From NCBI GenBank assembly GCA_029204225.1, contig CM055109.1, positions 30,551,360 through 30,615,359 on the forward strand: 64,000 nt of DNA, given 5' to 3'. The notes under the pieces were generated by a model, which was given only the letters and a program-made list of their open reading frames with translations, was not told the origin of the DNA and ran no database searches. Of this stretch, positions 35,930-47,424 are shown in pieces. Source of the DNA: Diphasiastrum complanatum. Lineage: Eukaryota; Streptophyta; Lycopodiopsida; Lycopodiales; Lycopodiaceae. Within the stretch, counting starts at the first letter, position 1; each line of letters opens with the position of its first letter. The position numbers and the translations under genes were made by a program.

Positions 35930-36470
35930 GTGGATAGCATTATTCCACTTGTAATTTGTGAAATGTGAAAATTCCACTAGGATGCCACCTAAGGAGCTCT
36001 CTTGCTTATTTAAGAGACTCCCTCTTTGTGAAGAGGAGCTTTTTGTGAATTGTATCAACTCCATGCTGAAATGAGAAGAGCCTTCACGAGTTTTGTGCAT
36101 CCATTGAGCTCCTTGATCATGCTTGTTTCTTGAGTGATGCAGTTATGATCTTGCCCTTCCCTCCTTGTGTGTGCGGTTGTGGACTGTAGAGTGGATTAGA
36201 TTTGTTGCTTTCGTAGAGTGGATTAGTTTCTTTCCTTGTTTGTGGATTAATGTAGGAACCAACATTCATGTAAACTAAATAGGCTGGATCTCTGGTGTAA
36301 ATCTTGCATATTCTCTAACATTTCAGTTCTTGATGTTCTTGGGGTGTCCAAGAATCAAAAGGTTGGTTGGTTTCTTGATTCTTGGACTCCTAAAATGTTG
36401 TAGATTAGTTCTTGTTTCTTGTTTTGTCAATTTATGCAAGTGTAGCTCAGTGTTAGTATATTGTAGGCTC
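35930..36470 (+). mobile_element. Copia-type LTR, plus orientation
   Basis: Matches the minus-strand LTR at 31440-31877 over its 3' two thirds (GTAAACTAAATAGGCTGG, CTTGATTCTTGGACTCC). It contains a TATA-like CTTATTTAAGAG at about 36013. No copia primer site follows, so it may be a solo or truncated LTR. Confidence 0.55.
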
Positions 36471-37060
36471 TGATTCAATTCGTTTTAGTTGTAGAATCTA
36501 CTGAATGTTCATTTGGGTTGTATGCTGATCTGTGAATGAGCGTTCATGGCTTGCATCTTGTTTAGAATGTAAGTGCATTCAAGAGAGTTCGACCCTGAGT
36601 AGTCCTTTGACAGACAGAAAAAAAAACTATACTACAATGACCAATCTGTCCCTTCTGCCTAATATGGGCCTTTAAACAAGAAAAATAATACCAAGAAGTG
36701 CTCACAGCCTCTGCTAACAAGCAGAATACCAACCGTTAAGCTGTAAGCAAGAAATAAAGAAGACAAAGGAAAACCAACAGATCCTCTAGAGCAGAGGATC
36801 TGTAAACATTTGACACCGTTGCCACTTGCACTCCACTGCATTCTACATCAAGAAGAACCGCAACATTGTCCATGCTCAGATCTCTGCAAACAAACTGCCA
36901 ATCTTTCAACACCTCTGAGTTTCTACAAACTGAATAGAGCCACCTCGTTGGCTACATCGTTACCCAAATCCATGAGCTGTTAGACTCGCCAATCACTTGT
37001 AAGCAAACACACTAACAGACCTGGATTCTCTTCTATCCAAGCTCCCGCTCCTCCAGTTTT
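36471..37060 (+). other. Probable gypsy LTR end and leader with degenerate primer site
   Basis: No coding. It includes AACATTTGACACCGTTGCCA near 36808, a degraded tRNA-Asp-type primer site corresponding to the one near 31160 on the minus strand. The preceding AAATAAAGAAGACAAAGG stretch resembles the AATAAAGAAGAAG at the mirror position. Confidence 0.35.
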
Positions 37061-37069
37061 CTCACTCTC

Positions 37070-37510
37070 CAAATCTCAACCGGAGCCCAGACTAAATCTC
37101 AACCAAAGGACCAGCTTACATCTCAACTAGAGTGCTCGTTCAGATCTCAATTGATGCACTGACTCCCATCTCAACCGGAGCAATCTGTCAGATCTCAACC
37201 GACGCACTGCGTTAAATTTCAACCGGAGCCCAACTCAAATCTCAACCGGAGCCCAGTTCAAATCTCAACCGGAGCTCCGCTCAAATCTCAACCGGAGCTC
37301 CGCTCAAATCTCAACTGGAGCCCCACTCAAATCTCAACCGGAACCCTGCTCAAATCTCAACCGGAGCCCCGCTCAAATCTCAACCGGAGCCCAGCTCAAA
37401 TCTCAACCGGAGCCCCGTTCAAATCTCAACTGGAGCCCAACTCAAATCTCAATCGGAGCCTATCGCTTCCATCTTGATCGAAGCATGACGTTATATCTCA
37501 ACCGATGAGA
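37070..37510 (+). repeat. Minisatellite array B (23-bp units)
   Basis: At least twelve units of the type CTCAAATCTCAACCGGAGCC then CCG. The core TCTCAACCGGAG is a variant of the array A and D cores. The first units are more diverged (24-30 bp). Confidence 0.9.
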
Positions 37511-37549
37511 TTCTATCTATTCTGGACAGAAGGAGTTCCTCACAACCGC

Positions 37550-38570
37550 ATCTGACAACACCCCATTGCACCAATCACAACCGTCACATTCCATCGCAAA
37601 CAGCCGGATACAACCCCACTCATTCGCCCTACGCCTACCCTCGGACACCTTCATAGCAACACACGGACACCGCATTCCACTCGTCCATCGTAGAAACCAC
37701 ACCCCACTGCAATTCCCCCTTCCACGATCAAACCACATTCCACAACATATAATCACAAACAGACCAGCTTCCCATCCACCCGCCCTCCGTCGTTGTAACC
37801 ATATGCCACCGCATTCACCCACTTTCCTCACCTCCACATCTGACCGCAAGCCATCATTTTCCACACACCTTCCACACTCCATCGTCACAACTGCCCTCCC
37901 ATGGCATATCATTGCAATCGGACCACTGTCCACATCCGCCACATTCCATCGCATACACTCGCAAATGGACCACCTGCACCTCCATCAGTTTCCGTTCCAC
38001 ACAGCCGCATTTGCCCATCGCAGCCGTATACAAACCGCACTCATCCGCCCTACGGCTACCTTGGCCACCTTCGGCGCAACACATGAACTCCACATTCCAC
38101 CACATTCGCCTTGGCACGGACACCGCATTACCACCGCAAGCCACATTCCCGTTCCATCACAATAATTGCTACCATTGCTAACAGTCACATTCCACTTACG
38201 ACATCACCCTTCATCCCCATTCCATCGCAACCTCCACACATCGCAACTACCGCATCACACCGTGACACTTGCGCCCATCTGTCATGACCACACTCCCCTG
38301 CAATTCCATTAGGAACGATCAACTTGCATTCCACCACACTTCGCCCTGGAACGCTCACCTCACAGTCAACCGCATTCCATCGCCACAACCACATACCATC
38401 GCAAACCACATTCCACCGCAATTTCGCCCTGGAATGATCACCTTGTAGTCCACCGCATACCATCGACATTATACCACCTCCCATCTTCCATCGTTCGCAA
38501 TCGCATGCCATTCCATCATCGACCGTATGTAATCGTAACTGCATGCCATTCCATGCCTTCACGCTCCTTC
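37550..38570 (+). repeat. Degenerate CCGCATTCCA-type repeat region
   Basis: About 1 kb of irregular repeats of CATTCCATCGCAA, CCACATTCCACCGCA and similar. It holds open frames of up to 199 codons on both strands only because stops are rare in this composition. It mirrors 29440-30430 on the opposite strand. Confidence 0.7.
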
Positions 38571-38574
38571 CATT

Positions 38575-38870
38575 CCCTCACGCTCAAATCTCGACCGGAG
38601 CCGATGGCCTAACTCAATTCTCAACCGAAGGCCTCACTTAAATCTCAACCGGAGGCACACCTGAACTCTCAACCAAAGGCCTCACCTAACTCTCAAACGG
38701 AGGCCTCAGTGAAATCTCGACTGGAGGCCTCGCTAAAATCTCAACAGGAGGCCTCACCGAAATCTCGACCGGAGCTGAAGTGCTCGCTTACATCTCAACC
38801 GGAGGCCCCAGTGCCTCACTGAAATCTCAACCAGTGGCCAAGCTGAAATCTCAACTAGAGGCCCAACTAG
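38575..38870 (+). repeat. Minisatellite array C (about 25-bp units)
   Basis: Around ten units of the type AATCTCAACCGGAGGCCTCA with variable tails. It runs straight into gypsy RT coding at about 38880. Confidence 0.85.
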
Positions 38871-38879
38871 GTGTACATT

Positions 38880-39199
38880 CCTCCGCAGCTATACACCTTG
38901 ACGCCCTGGAGAAAATCTTCATTCGTTGTCGTAGATTTGGAATCTCACTAAACCCTATTAAATGCCAAATATGGGTCACCCATGGGGTCGTACTCGGGCA
39001 TATAATTTCAAACGACAAAATTTCTACCGACCCATCAAAAATCAAGGTTATAGTGAAAATGCCCTTATCTGCAACAGTGAAGGAAGTATATGTCTTCCTC
39101 GGTCATTCAAATTATTATTGCATCTTTATAATCGACTATGCTGGCAAGGCACGCCTCGTTCATTTAGTTGTGGTCGATCCTCGCTGGACCGAAGAATGA
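38880..39199 (+). pseudogene. Gypsy (right copy): C-terminal half of reverse transcriptase
   Basis: LEKIFIRCRRFGISLNPIKC, then VVLGHIISNDKISTDPSKIK and VFLGHSNYYCIFIIDYAGKA, ending at a stop (39197). This is the palm/thumb part of a gypsy RT; the N-terminal half with the YVDD active site is missing. The N-terminal end of such an RT lies in opposite orientation at 23.9-24.2 kb. Confidence 0.85.
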
Positions 39200-39790
39200 A
39201 TTAAGGCCTTTGAGGAGTTAAAAACAGCCCTCACCACAGCTCCCATACTCCGCTCGCCAGATTACACGAAAGAGTTCCATGTGCATACTGACGCAAGTAA
39301 GTATGCCATTGGAGGTCTTCTTGCACAACCGGACGAGTATGGCAAAGACTTCCCAATACGTTTCTTGAGCAGGCAATTGGTGCCTGGTGAAGTAAACTAT
39401 ACAATCACTGAGAGAGAAGCATTGGCGATGGTCTATGTTGTACAACAACTAAGACATTATTTATCAGGCCACACCTTTGTGTTCTACACAGACCATCAAG
39501 CCCTTCTATATATTGTTAATAAATCCTGTAAAACGGGACGTATAACTCAATGGCTGTTGATTTTAGAGAAATTTCATTTTTGCATAGTCGTTCGGAAAGG
39601 GACCCAACATTTCATGGCGGACCACCTTTCCAGGCTACCAAGTGCTGAAAAAGCAACTGCACCAGTCAACGATGATCTCCCTGATGCATGCCATTTTTAG
39701 ATTGATGCTACACCCTTATGGGCTGAGGAGATCACCCAGTTTCTCACAATAGGCAGACTCAAAGAAGGCCTGAGTACGGCGACAATTTTT
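39200..39790 (+). pseudogene. Gypsy (right copy): RNase H
   Basis: FEELKTALTTAPILRSPDYT, then VHTDASKYAIGGLLAQ (first catalytic Asp), TITEREALAMVYVVQQLRHY (catalytic Glu) and FYTDHQALLYIV (second Asp), then GTQHFMADHLSRLPS. Domain order and motifs are normal. A stop follows at about 39698, then a poly-T run and a frameshift near 39790. Confidence 0.88.
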
Positions 39791-39819
39791 TTTTTTTGCT
39801 AAAAGCAGCGCCCTTTCAG

Positions 39820-41010
39820 TTAATTGCGGGACAACTTTACAAAAGGGGCGTTGACGGTATCATTCGCCAATGTGCTTATGAATCTGAGATATGACCTATC
39901 ATATCTCAGGCTCATGAGGGCATTGGAGGTGGCCACTTTTCTGCTGAAGCCACAACAAAGATTATCCTTCGAGCAAGACTATGGTGGCCATCTTTGTTTA
40001 AGGACATGTTTGCTGTCATTAAAGCGTGTTATGTCTGTCAACGAGCCAAGAAAAACACCAAAGCAGATTTCACGCCGTTGACTCCCATTATAGAAGATGA
40101 AGCCTTCCATAAGTGGGAAATTGACTTTGTTAGACCACTCAGTCCAGCAGCAAAACACACTCAAGCTTGTTACATCCTCATAGCCACAAATTAAACCACT
40201 AAGTGGGTCGAGGCTCGAGCAACGAAGGATGCCAACGCAAAAAAAGTCGCACGTTTTCTTTACAAAAATATTATTACACGTTTTGGCTGTTCCATTGAGT
40301 TAGTTAGTGATCGCGACACACAATTTTTAAATGTTGTCATTGATAACCTCCTACGCCATTACCTTGTTGTTCACAGAAAAAGTACACCGTACTACCCTAG
40401 ATGTAATGGCTAGGCTGAATCAACTAACAAGACGATATGTAAAATTATGACCAAGATAGTTGAAACCAGTCGTTCTGATTGGGAAACAAAACTTTTCTCA
40501 ACTGTTTGGGCTTACCACACCACCCCAAAGAAAGCCACTGGGTGGGTTACCCCTTTCCACTTAGTATATGGTCAAGAGGTGGTAATGCCAGTAGAATTCT
40601 TAGTCCCATCATTACGAGTCATGGAAGCTCTTTCAACAGATCTCTGTGAAAAAGCTGCAATCGAACAATGACTCAAAACTAGGCTATTTACGTTTACCCA
40701 GTTATGCGAGACAAGACTTATATCTTACCACGCACAACTGGTTAATAAACAACACCAAAAGGCATGACATGACCATCACCTATGCAATAAAGATCTACAT
40801 TTAGGTGACCAGGTGCTTCTTTATACATCCAAGAAGCACTCCGACAAATTGAAATTCAGAAGTGAGGGGCCGTATGTTATTAATAAAATATTTTCTAATG
40901 GTGCAGTCTAGTTGCAAACACTTGACGGAATCCTCCTAGACACTGTCGTAAACAATGGTCGTCTAAGGTGGTATCACGAAGAGTTGTTTTTTGTTGACCC
41001 AATTTAACAT
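39820..41010 (+). pseudogene. Gypsy (right copy): integrase
   Basis: HHCC zinc-binding part: AHEGIGGGHFSAEATT, then CYVCQRAKKN. Core: FHKWEIDFVRPLS, ELVSDRDTQFLN, then STPYYPRCNG, a stop and AESTNK (DD-E triad recognisable). C-terminal: VTPFHLVYGQEVVMPVEF, KLKFRSEGPYVINKIFSNGA, NGRLRWYHEELF. At least five in-frame stops. There is no chromodomain, so it is a non-chromovirus gypsy (Tat/Athila-like by its tRNA-Asp primer type; inference). Confidence 0.88.
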
Positions 41011-41369
41011 CTTTTCCCTAGTATATATTTTATATTTTTTATTCTTTCTTTCTATTTTTATTATGTTCTTGCTTGTAGTTCTAGTTTTCCATGCCTATTT
41101 TTCACCTCGTTCCTTGTTTATACTTCATACCATTACTTATGTACTTTTGTTGCATTCTCTTCTTCCTGTACATATTCCTGGGTCATGGATGTTCTAGATC
41201 AACAAATGATAGGCTACACCATCGGAAATGATTCTCACACTTTAGCCATCTCATCTATGTCTAACTGGTATCTCAAGCATACAAACATTCCTGGGGATAC
41301 ACTCTTTTCATAAGAACTTTTACTCTGGGCCACACTCATATTTTCAACTTGAAGTTCTTCACTAGCATC

Positions 41370-42085
41370 ACATAGATCCACTCAAATCTCAACCGATGGG
41401 ATCCACTCAAATCTCAACCGACAGGATCCACTCAATTTTCAACCGACGGGATCCACTCAAATCTCAACCGACGGGATCCACTCAAATCTCAACCGACAGG
41501 ATCCACTCAAATTTCAACCGATGGGATCCACTAAAATCTCAACCGACAGGATCCACTCAATTTCAACCGATGGGATCCACTCAAATCTCAACCGACGGGA
41601 TCCACTCAAATCTCAACCGACAGGATCCACTCAAATCTCAACCGACGGGATCCACTCAAATCTCAACCGACGAGATCCACTCAAATCTCAACCGAGGGGA
41701 TCCACTCAAATTTCAACCGACGGGATCCAATCAAATTTCAACCGATAGGATCCACTCAAATTTCAACCGACGGGATTCACTCAAATCTCAACCAACAGGA
41801 TCCACTCAATTTCAACCGACGGGCTCCACTCAAATCTCAACCGACGGGATCCACTCAGAACTTAACCGATGCATTTTTATCAGATCTCGACCGACGTGAC
41901 TCTCTCAGATTTCGACTGACGCGACTCTCTCAGATCTCGACCGACGCGACTCTATCAGATTTCGACCGACGCGACTCCATCAGATCTCGACCGACGCGAC
42001 TCTCCCATATTTCGACCGACGTGACTCCCTCATATTTCAACCGACGTGACTCCATCAAATCTTGACCGATGCTTCTCATTTAAAA
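41370..42085 (+). repeat. Minisatellite array D (25-bp units, two subtypes)
   Basis: About 19 units of CTCAAATCTCAACCGACGGG then ATCCA (to about 41860), followed by about eight units of CTCTCAGATTTCGACCGACG then CGACT. It lies 360 bp downstream of the gypsy integrase. Translation of a 25-bp unit gives a 25-residue repeat, which explains the long stop-free frame here. Confidence 0.92.
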
Positions 42086-42599
42086 TCCAACGAATAGACA
42101 CGTCCCATCGCGCCACCCAGCCAACGACATCCATAAATGCCATCACCTCGATGCCATTTGCACCTCAGCAAAGTGCGAACTCTGGAGCTCTCTGGTGACG
42201 ATCTATTGGCGATTTTTGAGCTCTCCTACACAATCTTGGCGCTCTCTCGGTCTGTGCATCCGTGGTTGCTTACACACCATCTCCGCCTAGTATCAGCCAT
42301 CCTAGTGTGTTTTCCATTGAGAGCGCCATCACCAACAATCTCCAAACCTAATATCGCCAGTGGAGAACAACGCATTTGAAACATTTCGCATGCTGAGGGG
42401 TAGTGTCACACAGGCATTCAACATGCTTACGTTACACTATTGAGTATCACCTTTTAATCATACACATTTTTCTTTCATCATCTCCAAAAATCCGTTTTCA
42501 CCGAAAGCTACTTTCTTTACATCTCCCAATATATTCATCCTTTCCGCTCAGTCGCAAACATATAACCACATCTTCTTTTTCGAAACTTCTACATTCCAT

Positions 42600-42925
42600 T
42601 GTTCACACCATACTTAGTTTGCCACACATCCTCTATACCCTTCTATCCACAACACCTCCACTTTCACACACCTTCCGTCCCAACATATCATCCACATATA
42701 AGGTGATGATAATGAAGGATTGTTGCACTGACTTGGAATAGACGTGGAATCAACAGTGCTTGGTTTGAATCCTTGTTCAACGAGGAGTGTATTGATCCTC
42801 TGAAACCAAGCTCTGGCAGAATATTTCAAGTTGTAAAGTGCTTGGTGGAGTTTATAGAAATGATTTTTCATACCTTCCAGAACGTGTAAAAACACAGTGT
42901 CGTGTTTTTTTGCCTTTTTCGCCTG
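42600..42925 (-). pseudogene. Copia reverse-transcriptase fragment
   Basis: The minus strand reads FYKLHQALYNLKYSARAWFQ, then RINTLLVEQGFKPSTVDS, and after a frameshift YVDDML (42700-42683), the copia RT active site. Only about 100 residues remain. Confidence 0.75.
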
Positions 42926-42973
42926 TGGAAAATTACTTGTATTTATGCAGACTGTGCGACAACATGAATAATA

Positions 42974-43890
42974 ATGCAGCATGAATGGAGGCAGATTAAA
43001 ATAGGATTTAGGAGAGTAGAGGAGATAAATCCAACACAACTTTCTATTCGAGGTCTCTTCAACGATGACGTACGAAATACGCTTTACAATCTATCATCGA
43101 TGATTAGGCTTGTATATTTTTTTAAACACTTGTATAAATATGTGCTATTTCAATATTTTTATATGCTAAACAGCCTAATGTTATATCAATATTCTTGCAA
43201 GTTGATTTCCTCAAAAGAAATAAAAAATGTTGAATTGGATTCCATGAAAATCCAAATGATCGAAATGGTATGTTTGTTGGAAAGAGATTTTCCAACTTCC
43301 CTTTTGGATATACAAGTTCATCTTCTAGTGCATTTGGTCGAAGAAGTATCAATTGTAGGACCTGTGCACACATGATGGATGTTCTACCTTGAGCGTTTTA
43401 TGAAAGTTTTGAAGGGCTTTGTGAGACAAAAGGCAAGGCTAGAAGGTAGCATTGCAGAAGGTTGGGTTTTATAAGAATCTTTGTTTTATATCACCGAAAT
43501 AATCTCACAATTGCATCTTACAAGTCCGAAAATGTGGTGTGAAGAAGAAGATGAACGTGTTAAGGGTGAAGTACCACAAGAAAATGGTGTGCAAAGGAGA
43601 CTTTCATCTCAATTAAAAGGGAAAATTGACACGTTCATAATATATGACTATAGACAATTGGAAAAGTGGATTTCAAGGTATCAAGAAGCCAAAAAAGAAA
43701 GAAACATAACATTGGAACGAAGAAAAAATTTCAATCGAAGAAGAAGGAAAGCATTGGAGAATGACGAACCTTTGGAGCCTTTACATTCAAAATGCACTCG
43801 TGAATGTATTTTTGATATGATGCTAAAAGCATCTGAAAATGGAGAAGAAGTGACCGAATTAGAATGGGAATTTGTTCGTGGATGAGAGGT
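42974..43890 (+). pseudogene. CACTA (En/Spm) transposase-region fragment
   Basis: QLSIRGLFNDDVRNTLYNLS, then MVCLLERDFPTSLLDIQVHL, LVHLVEEVSIVGPVHT, a stop, WMFYLERFMKVLKGFVRQKA, ARLEGSIAEGW. This is the domain known as DUF4218 that follows the transposase in plant CACTA elements. The tail (RRKNFNRRRRKALENDEPLE) looks like the Lys/Arg-rich C-terminal part. CACTA-type termini were not located. Confidence 0.75.
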
Positions 43891-44752
43891 CCAATTTTTT
43901 ACAAAGATCAAGTGCTTGAGGAGTGACAATGGTGGTGAGTATATTTCTACCAAGTTCAAAGCATTTTGTGAATGCAAATGGGATCAAGTGGGAGCACACA
44001 AGCCCAAGGACACCACAACAAAATGGAGTGGCCGAGAGGAAGAATAGAACCTTACGTGAAGGAGCCAAAGCCATGAGGTTAGGTGCAAATCTTCCTAAAT
44101 CTTTTTGGGATCAAGCTTTGTTGTGTGCCTATTTTCTATGCAATAGATGCGCGAGTGTGGTATTGATGGAAAAACCCCTTTTGAGATGTTATTTGGTAGG
44201 AGGCCGAGTGTCAAGTCTTTCAAAAGTTCTGGTTGCATTTGCTATATCATGATGATAGGACAAAGGAGGATCCATCTTCATAAAAAGGTATTTAGTGAGT
44301 TGAGCAAGGCTTAAAAAGTTTATATTCCTTCAACTAAGAAAGTGGTCAAAGGAAGAGATGTCATTTTTTATGAAGGAAACTTTTCAAAAGTTTCTTTAAG
44401 TGGTGGTGTGAACATTGGATCTAACATTCTTGATGTGAATGACATTGTTGTTGATACTTTGGATGCTGATGTTGAAAAGCCTACTTCAAATCAAAAGCCA
44501 AGGAGGACATCAAGGCAAAGACAACAACAACTTTTAAGGCTCACATATGATGAGAATGGTAAGCAAGTGGAAGTTACTCATTTTGCATTTCTCACATATT
44601 TTGGTGAATCTTCTTGTGTAGATGATGCTATGCAAGTGGATGATGGTTTTTATCAAAATAATGCCACTAATGGATCTGAAAGAAAAGTTTTGTTGAATGG
44701 CTTTGATGGTCAAGCGAAAGATCAAGAGGTTGATCTCAAAAGGCTTCAATAA
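43890..44752 (+). pseudogene. Copia integrase fragment, probable 3' part of copia element 2
   Basis: CLRSDNGGEYISTKFKAFC (second integrase Asp), frameshift, SPRTPQQNGVAERKNRTLRE (catalytic Glu region), GANLPKSFWDQALLCAYFLC and then VKGRDVIFYEGNFSKVSLSG. RT and RNase H are absent. Codon style and orientation match the gag-protease at 22.8-23.87 kb. Confidence 0.8.
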
Positions 44753-45489
44753 CACAAAAGGAAAGTTGGCAATTTGGAGCTAGTCAAGAGCATCAAAAGG
44801 AAGTTAAGTGGCAAAGATACTTTGGATCTGTTTTTGCAAGTTATTGAAGAGCCAAGTAAGGTCAAGGGAGCAGCAAGGAAGTGTTTTTCAAGTTTACTTT
44901 ACTTGTTCTATCTCATGTTTGAGCAATTTCATGTGAATGTGTGCAAATTGTCAAGACATGGTGAAACTAGTTACATTGTTTGCATCATTTTGATGTTGGA
45001 GTTGTACTAGCATGCTTGGATGGTTTTGCTGATAAAAATGAAATCAAGGGAGGCTCATTATATCACTCATTCATGGCTAAGTTCTCAAGTGCTGAGGATA
45101 TCTTGTGGCAAGATGGCAATGAAGGCTCATTCATGGATTTTCATGGTGGAGACATATCAAGGAAGGACAAAGATGGAGGAGACATGCAATCATTGGTTGA
45201 TTACTCACATTTATTGTTTGGTTGATGTTATTTTCCAGAGATTTCAAAGTTGGAAGCATGGAGAAATCATTTCATTTACATTCTATTTGGTTCTTCATGT
45301 TCTAGTTACATCTTGATATGTAAAATTGATGTAAGAAATAGTGAAGCATCCAATGTGGACACTATTCTCTATATCAATTATGAAAGTTACTATAAAACCA
45401 TAGGAAAGAGATCTATACTTAAGATGGAGTTCATTCTTAACATGGATCAAATAGTCAAATCTATTTTAAAACTAGTTGAAGAGGGAGTA
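44753..45489 (+). mobile_element. 3' non-coding part of copia element 2
   Basis: No recognisable domain. It ends with GAAGAGGGAG (about 45479-45488), a polypurine tract placed just before the LTR. Confidence 0.5.
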
Positions 45490-45996
45490 TGAAAAATATC
45501 AACTAGTTTAGTTGATTTATCTTGGCAATTTTGAGGCCAATATGAAATCTCAACGTAGAGATAGATTTATATTTGTCAATAAAGGGCTAAATAGTGTTTG
45601 AAATATTTTTGGCAAACAGATAAAGGGATGAGGTCGGATTTGGACCCATTCTAATTGGCTAATTTTGATACACTAGAATTTCTAGGTTTTTTTGATGAAG
45701 TACCAAGAAGTTACCATTTAGGGCAAGCTTAGGGAAATTGACCAAATGAAATTTTAGAAGTATAAATAGCAATACCAGTAGTGGAAAAGATATCATTGTA
45801 TTCTCATTTTATGTAGAGAGTTCATCTCTTTCGATTCTATGTCCATCTCATGTGTATTTCTCAAGATATCCTGATTTCTAGTGTGTAGAATGTGATTTTT
45901 CTTGTTGATCTTCAATCCACACGTGTGAAGTGATGTATGATGCTGTTGTTGATCTAAGTACTATATTGTATCTTAGTTCTTTTGATCAGATCTTCA
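45490..45996 (+). mobile_element. Probable 3' LTR of copia element 2
   Basis: Starts TGAAAAATATCAACTAGTTT, has a TATA box (GTATAAATAGC near 45761) and a CCACACGTGTGAA motif also present in the LTR at 21584-22212. It is clearly diverged from that copy and of different length. Confidence 0.55.
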
Positions 45997-45999
45997 TGC

Positions 46000-46970
46000 A
46001 TTTCCAATTTCTAGCATGTATAAAGTGATGATTTCTATCTTGTAGCTAAATCTAGATATGCAACCAAACTTGGCCAAAGATCTTAGATCCATTAAGTATG
46101 TTTTGGATCTGATTTTCTCACATGTTATGCTTTTCTGATGTACTGCTTTAAGCACTTTTTTCATTTCTCATCTTTCGTATAGATTCGTTTGTAAATCTCA
46201 ATGTTTCCACAATACACGTATTCGCAACCAACATCTAAAGAATTTGTGTTTGTCTACGTAATCAATCAAATTGATTATGACAATTTCAAAGTAAGGATCA
46301 AGTAAAATCAGTTGTGACCCTAGTCATGATATAATTGATTTGAATCTGATTAGGCATAGTTCATGTATTGGGAGAAAGGAGTTGTTACTCAGAGCTCGAT
46401 AGTTCAAACACAGATATTTTCTATCAAGCCTTTCGTCATTCCCCTTTGCTGCCATTTCCCCAACACAATTTTTTTTTTGTGTGGGCCACACTTTTTCACA
46501 TGTTATGAGTGTAATCTTTTTAAAAAAATTCACCTTTTTGCATAAATTTATAGGTATTTTTTACGACGACTATTGAACTCATAATACACCAAGCGAGGTT
46601 CTTTCATACTTTATATTCGTATAACCTTATTTATGAGCAATATCTATGGTTTTTTAAAGGAAAAAAATTGAAGATCGAATCTAATTTTGCCAAATTTAAA
46701 TTTTTATTGCCTCAAGGCCATCTTATTTTGAGAGAAATCCAAACCTTTGCACTATTTAATGTTCTTCTACGAGGAACATTGAGCAAGTACTTTATGCAAA
46801 ACTTTGAGATCCCTTGTCCTTGGAGTCAATGCAAAAATCTAATCCCCAAAATATTTTGTGAAAGCCTTTGTGGCATACTCGTTGGATTTACTTGATGATT
46901 CTATTTTTATATAACAATAAATCTACTCATTTTTAAAATGAAATGCAACACCGATGCTTTATTTGTAGTA
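46000..46970. other. No gene or clear element seen
   Basis: AT-rich intergenic sequence. Short frames at 46324-46545 and 46668-46895 show no family signature. Confidence 0.6.
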
Positions 46971-46976
46971 TTGCAT

Positions 46977-47050
46977 CTTGGTTTCAAATAAGGTCTTGAA
47001 CCTATAAATTTTGGGATGTCAAGCTAACTAATTGAGCCTACTCGTTGGTT
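46977..47050 (-). repeat. tRNA-like unit 1 (SINE-head type)
   Basis: The minus strand has an A-box-like GGCTCAATTAGTTAGC and, about 30 nt on, a B-box-like GGTTCAAGACC. It is the same family as the units at 50211-50472 and was separated from them by the nested insertion at 47085-50208. Confidence 0.65.
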
Positions 47051-47424
47051 TATTCTTAGCAATGTTTCTTTGTGGGGTGGTTCGTGGATGGGTATATAGG
47101 TGCCCAAGTGGTATCAGCAATGGTATCGTAGAACATACCCAATTGGTATATGATTTTGTGATACCACGGTCGATACCCAACCCGGACTGGTTTTAGCCCA
47201 TCATCAATGCACATATTGATACCCAGATTAGGGACAAAAAATTCAAATTTAACATGGTATCAATATAATATCCATTTTTAGTTGGTTTTCAAAATCTAGA
47301 TATGTGATACTAATATTATTCATGGTGTCTCAAAGACATTGGTGGGCACCAACAAAGTATTGGCCTTTAAAATCATATGCATATTACATTTAAAACAGTC
47401 ATGCTTTTTATTAAATGCATACTA

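Noticed and set aside
37070-37510. Regular 23-bp repeats that resemble a CRISPR array
   Set aside because: Units are head to tail with no unique spacers, they lie in plant DNA and there are no cas genes. It is a minisatellite.
37566-38188. Overlapping 60-199-codon frames on both strands
   Set aside because: The composition of the CCGCA repeat region is poor in stops; the frames occur on both strands and none resembles a protein family.
41396-41899. 167-codon open frame with a repeated Ser/Thr/Asp-rich sequence
   Set aside because: A 25-bp repeat without stops in any frame gives a 25-residue repeat by necessity. There is no start context or partner domain, and it is part of minisatellite D.
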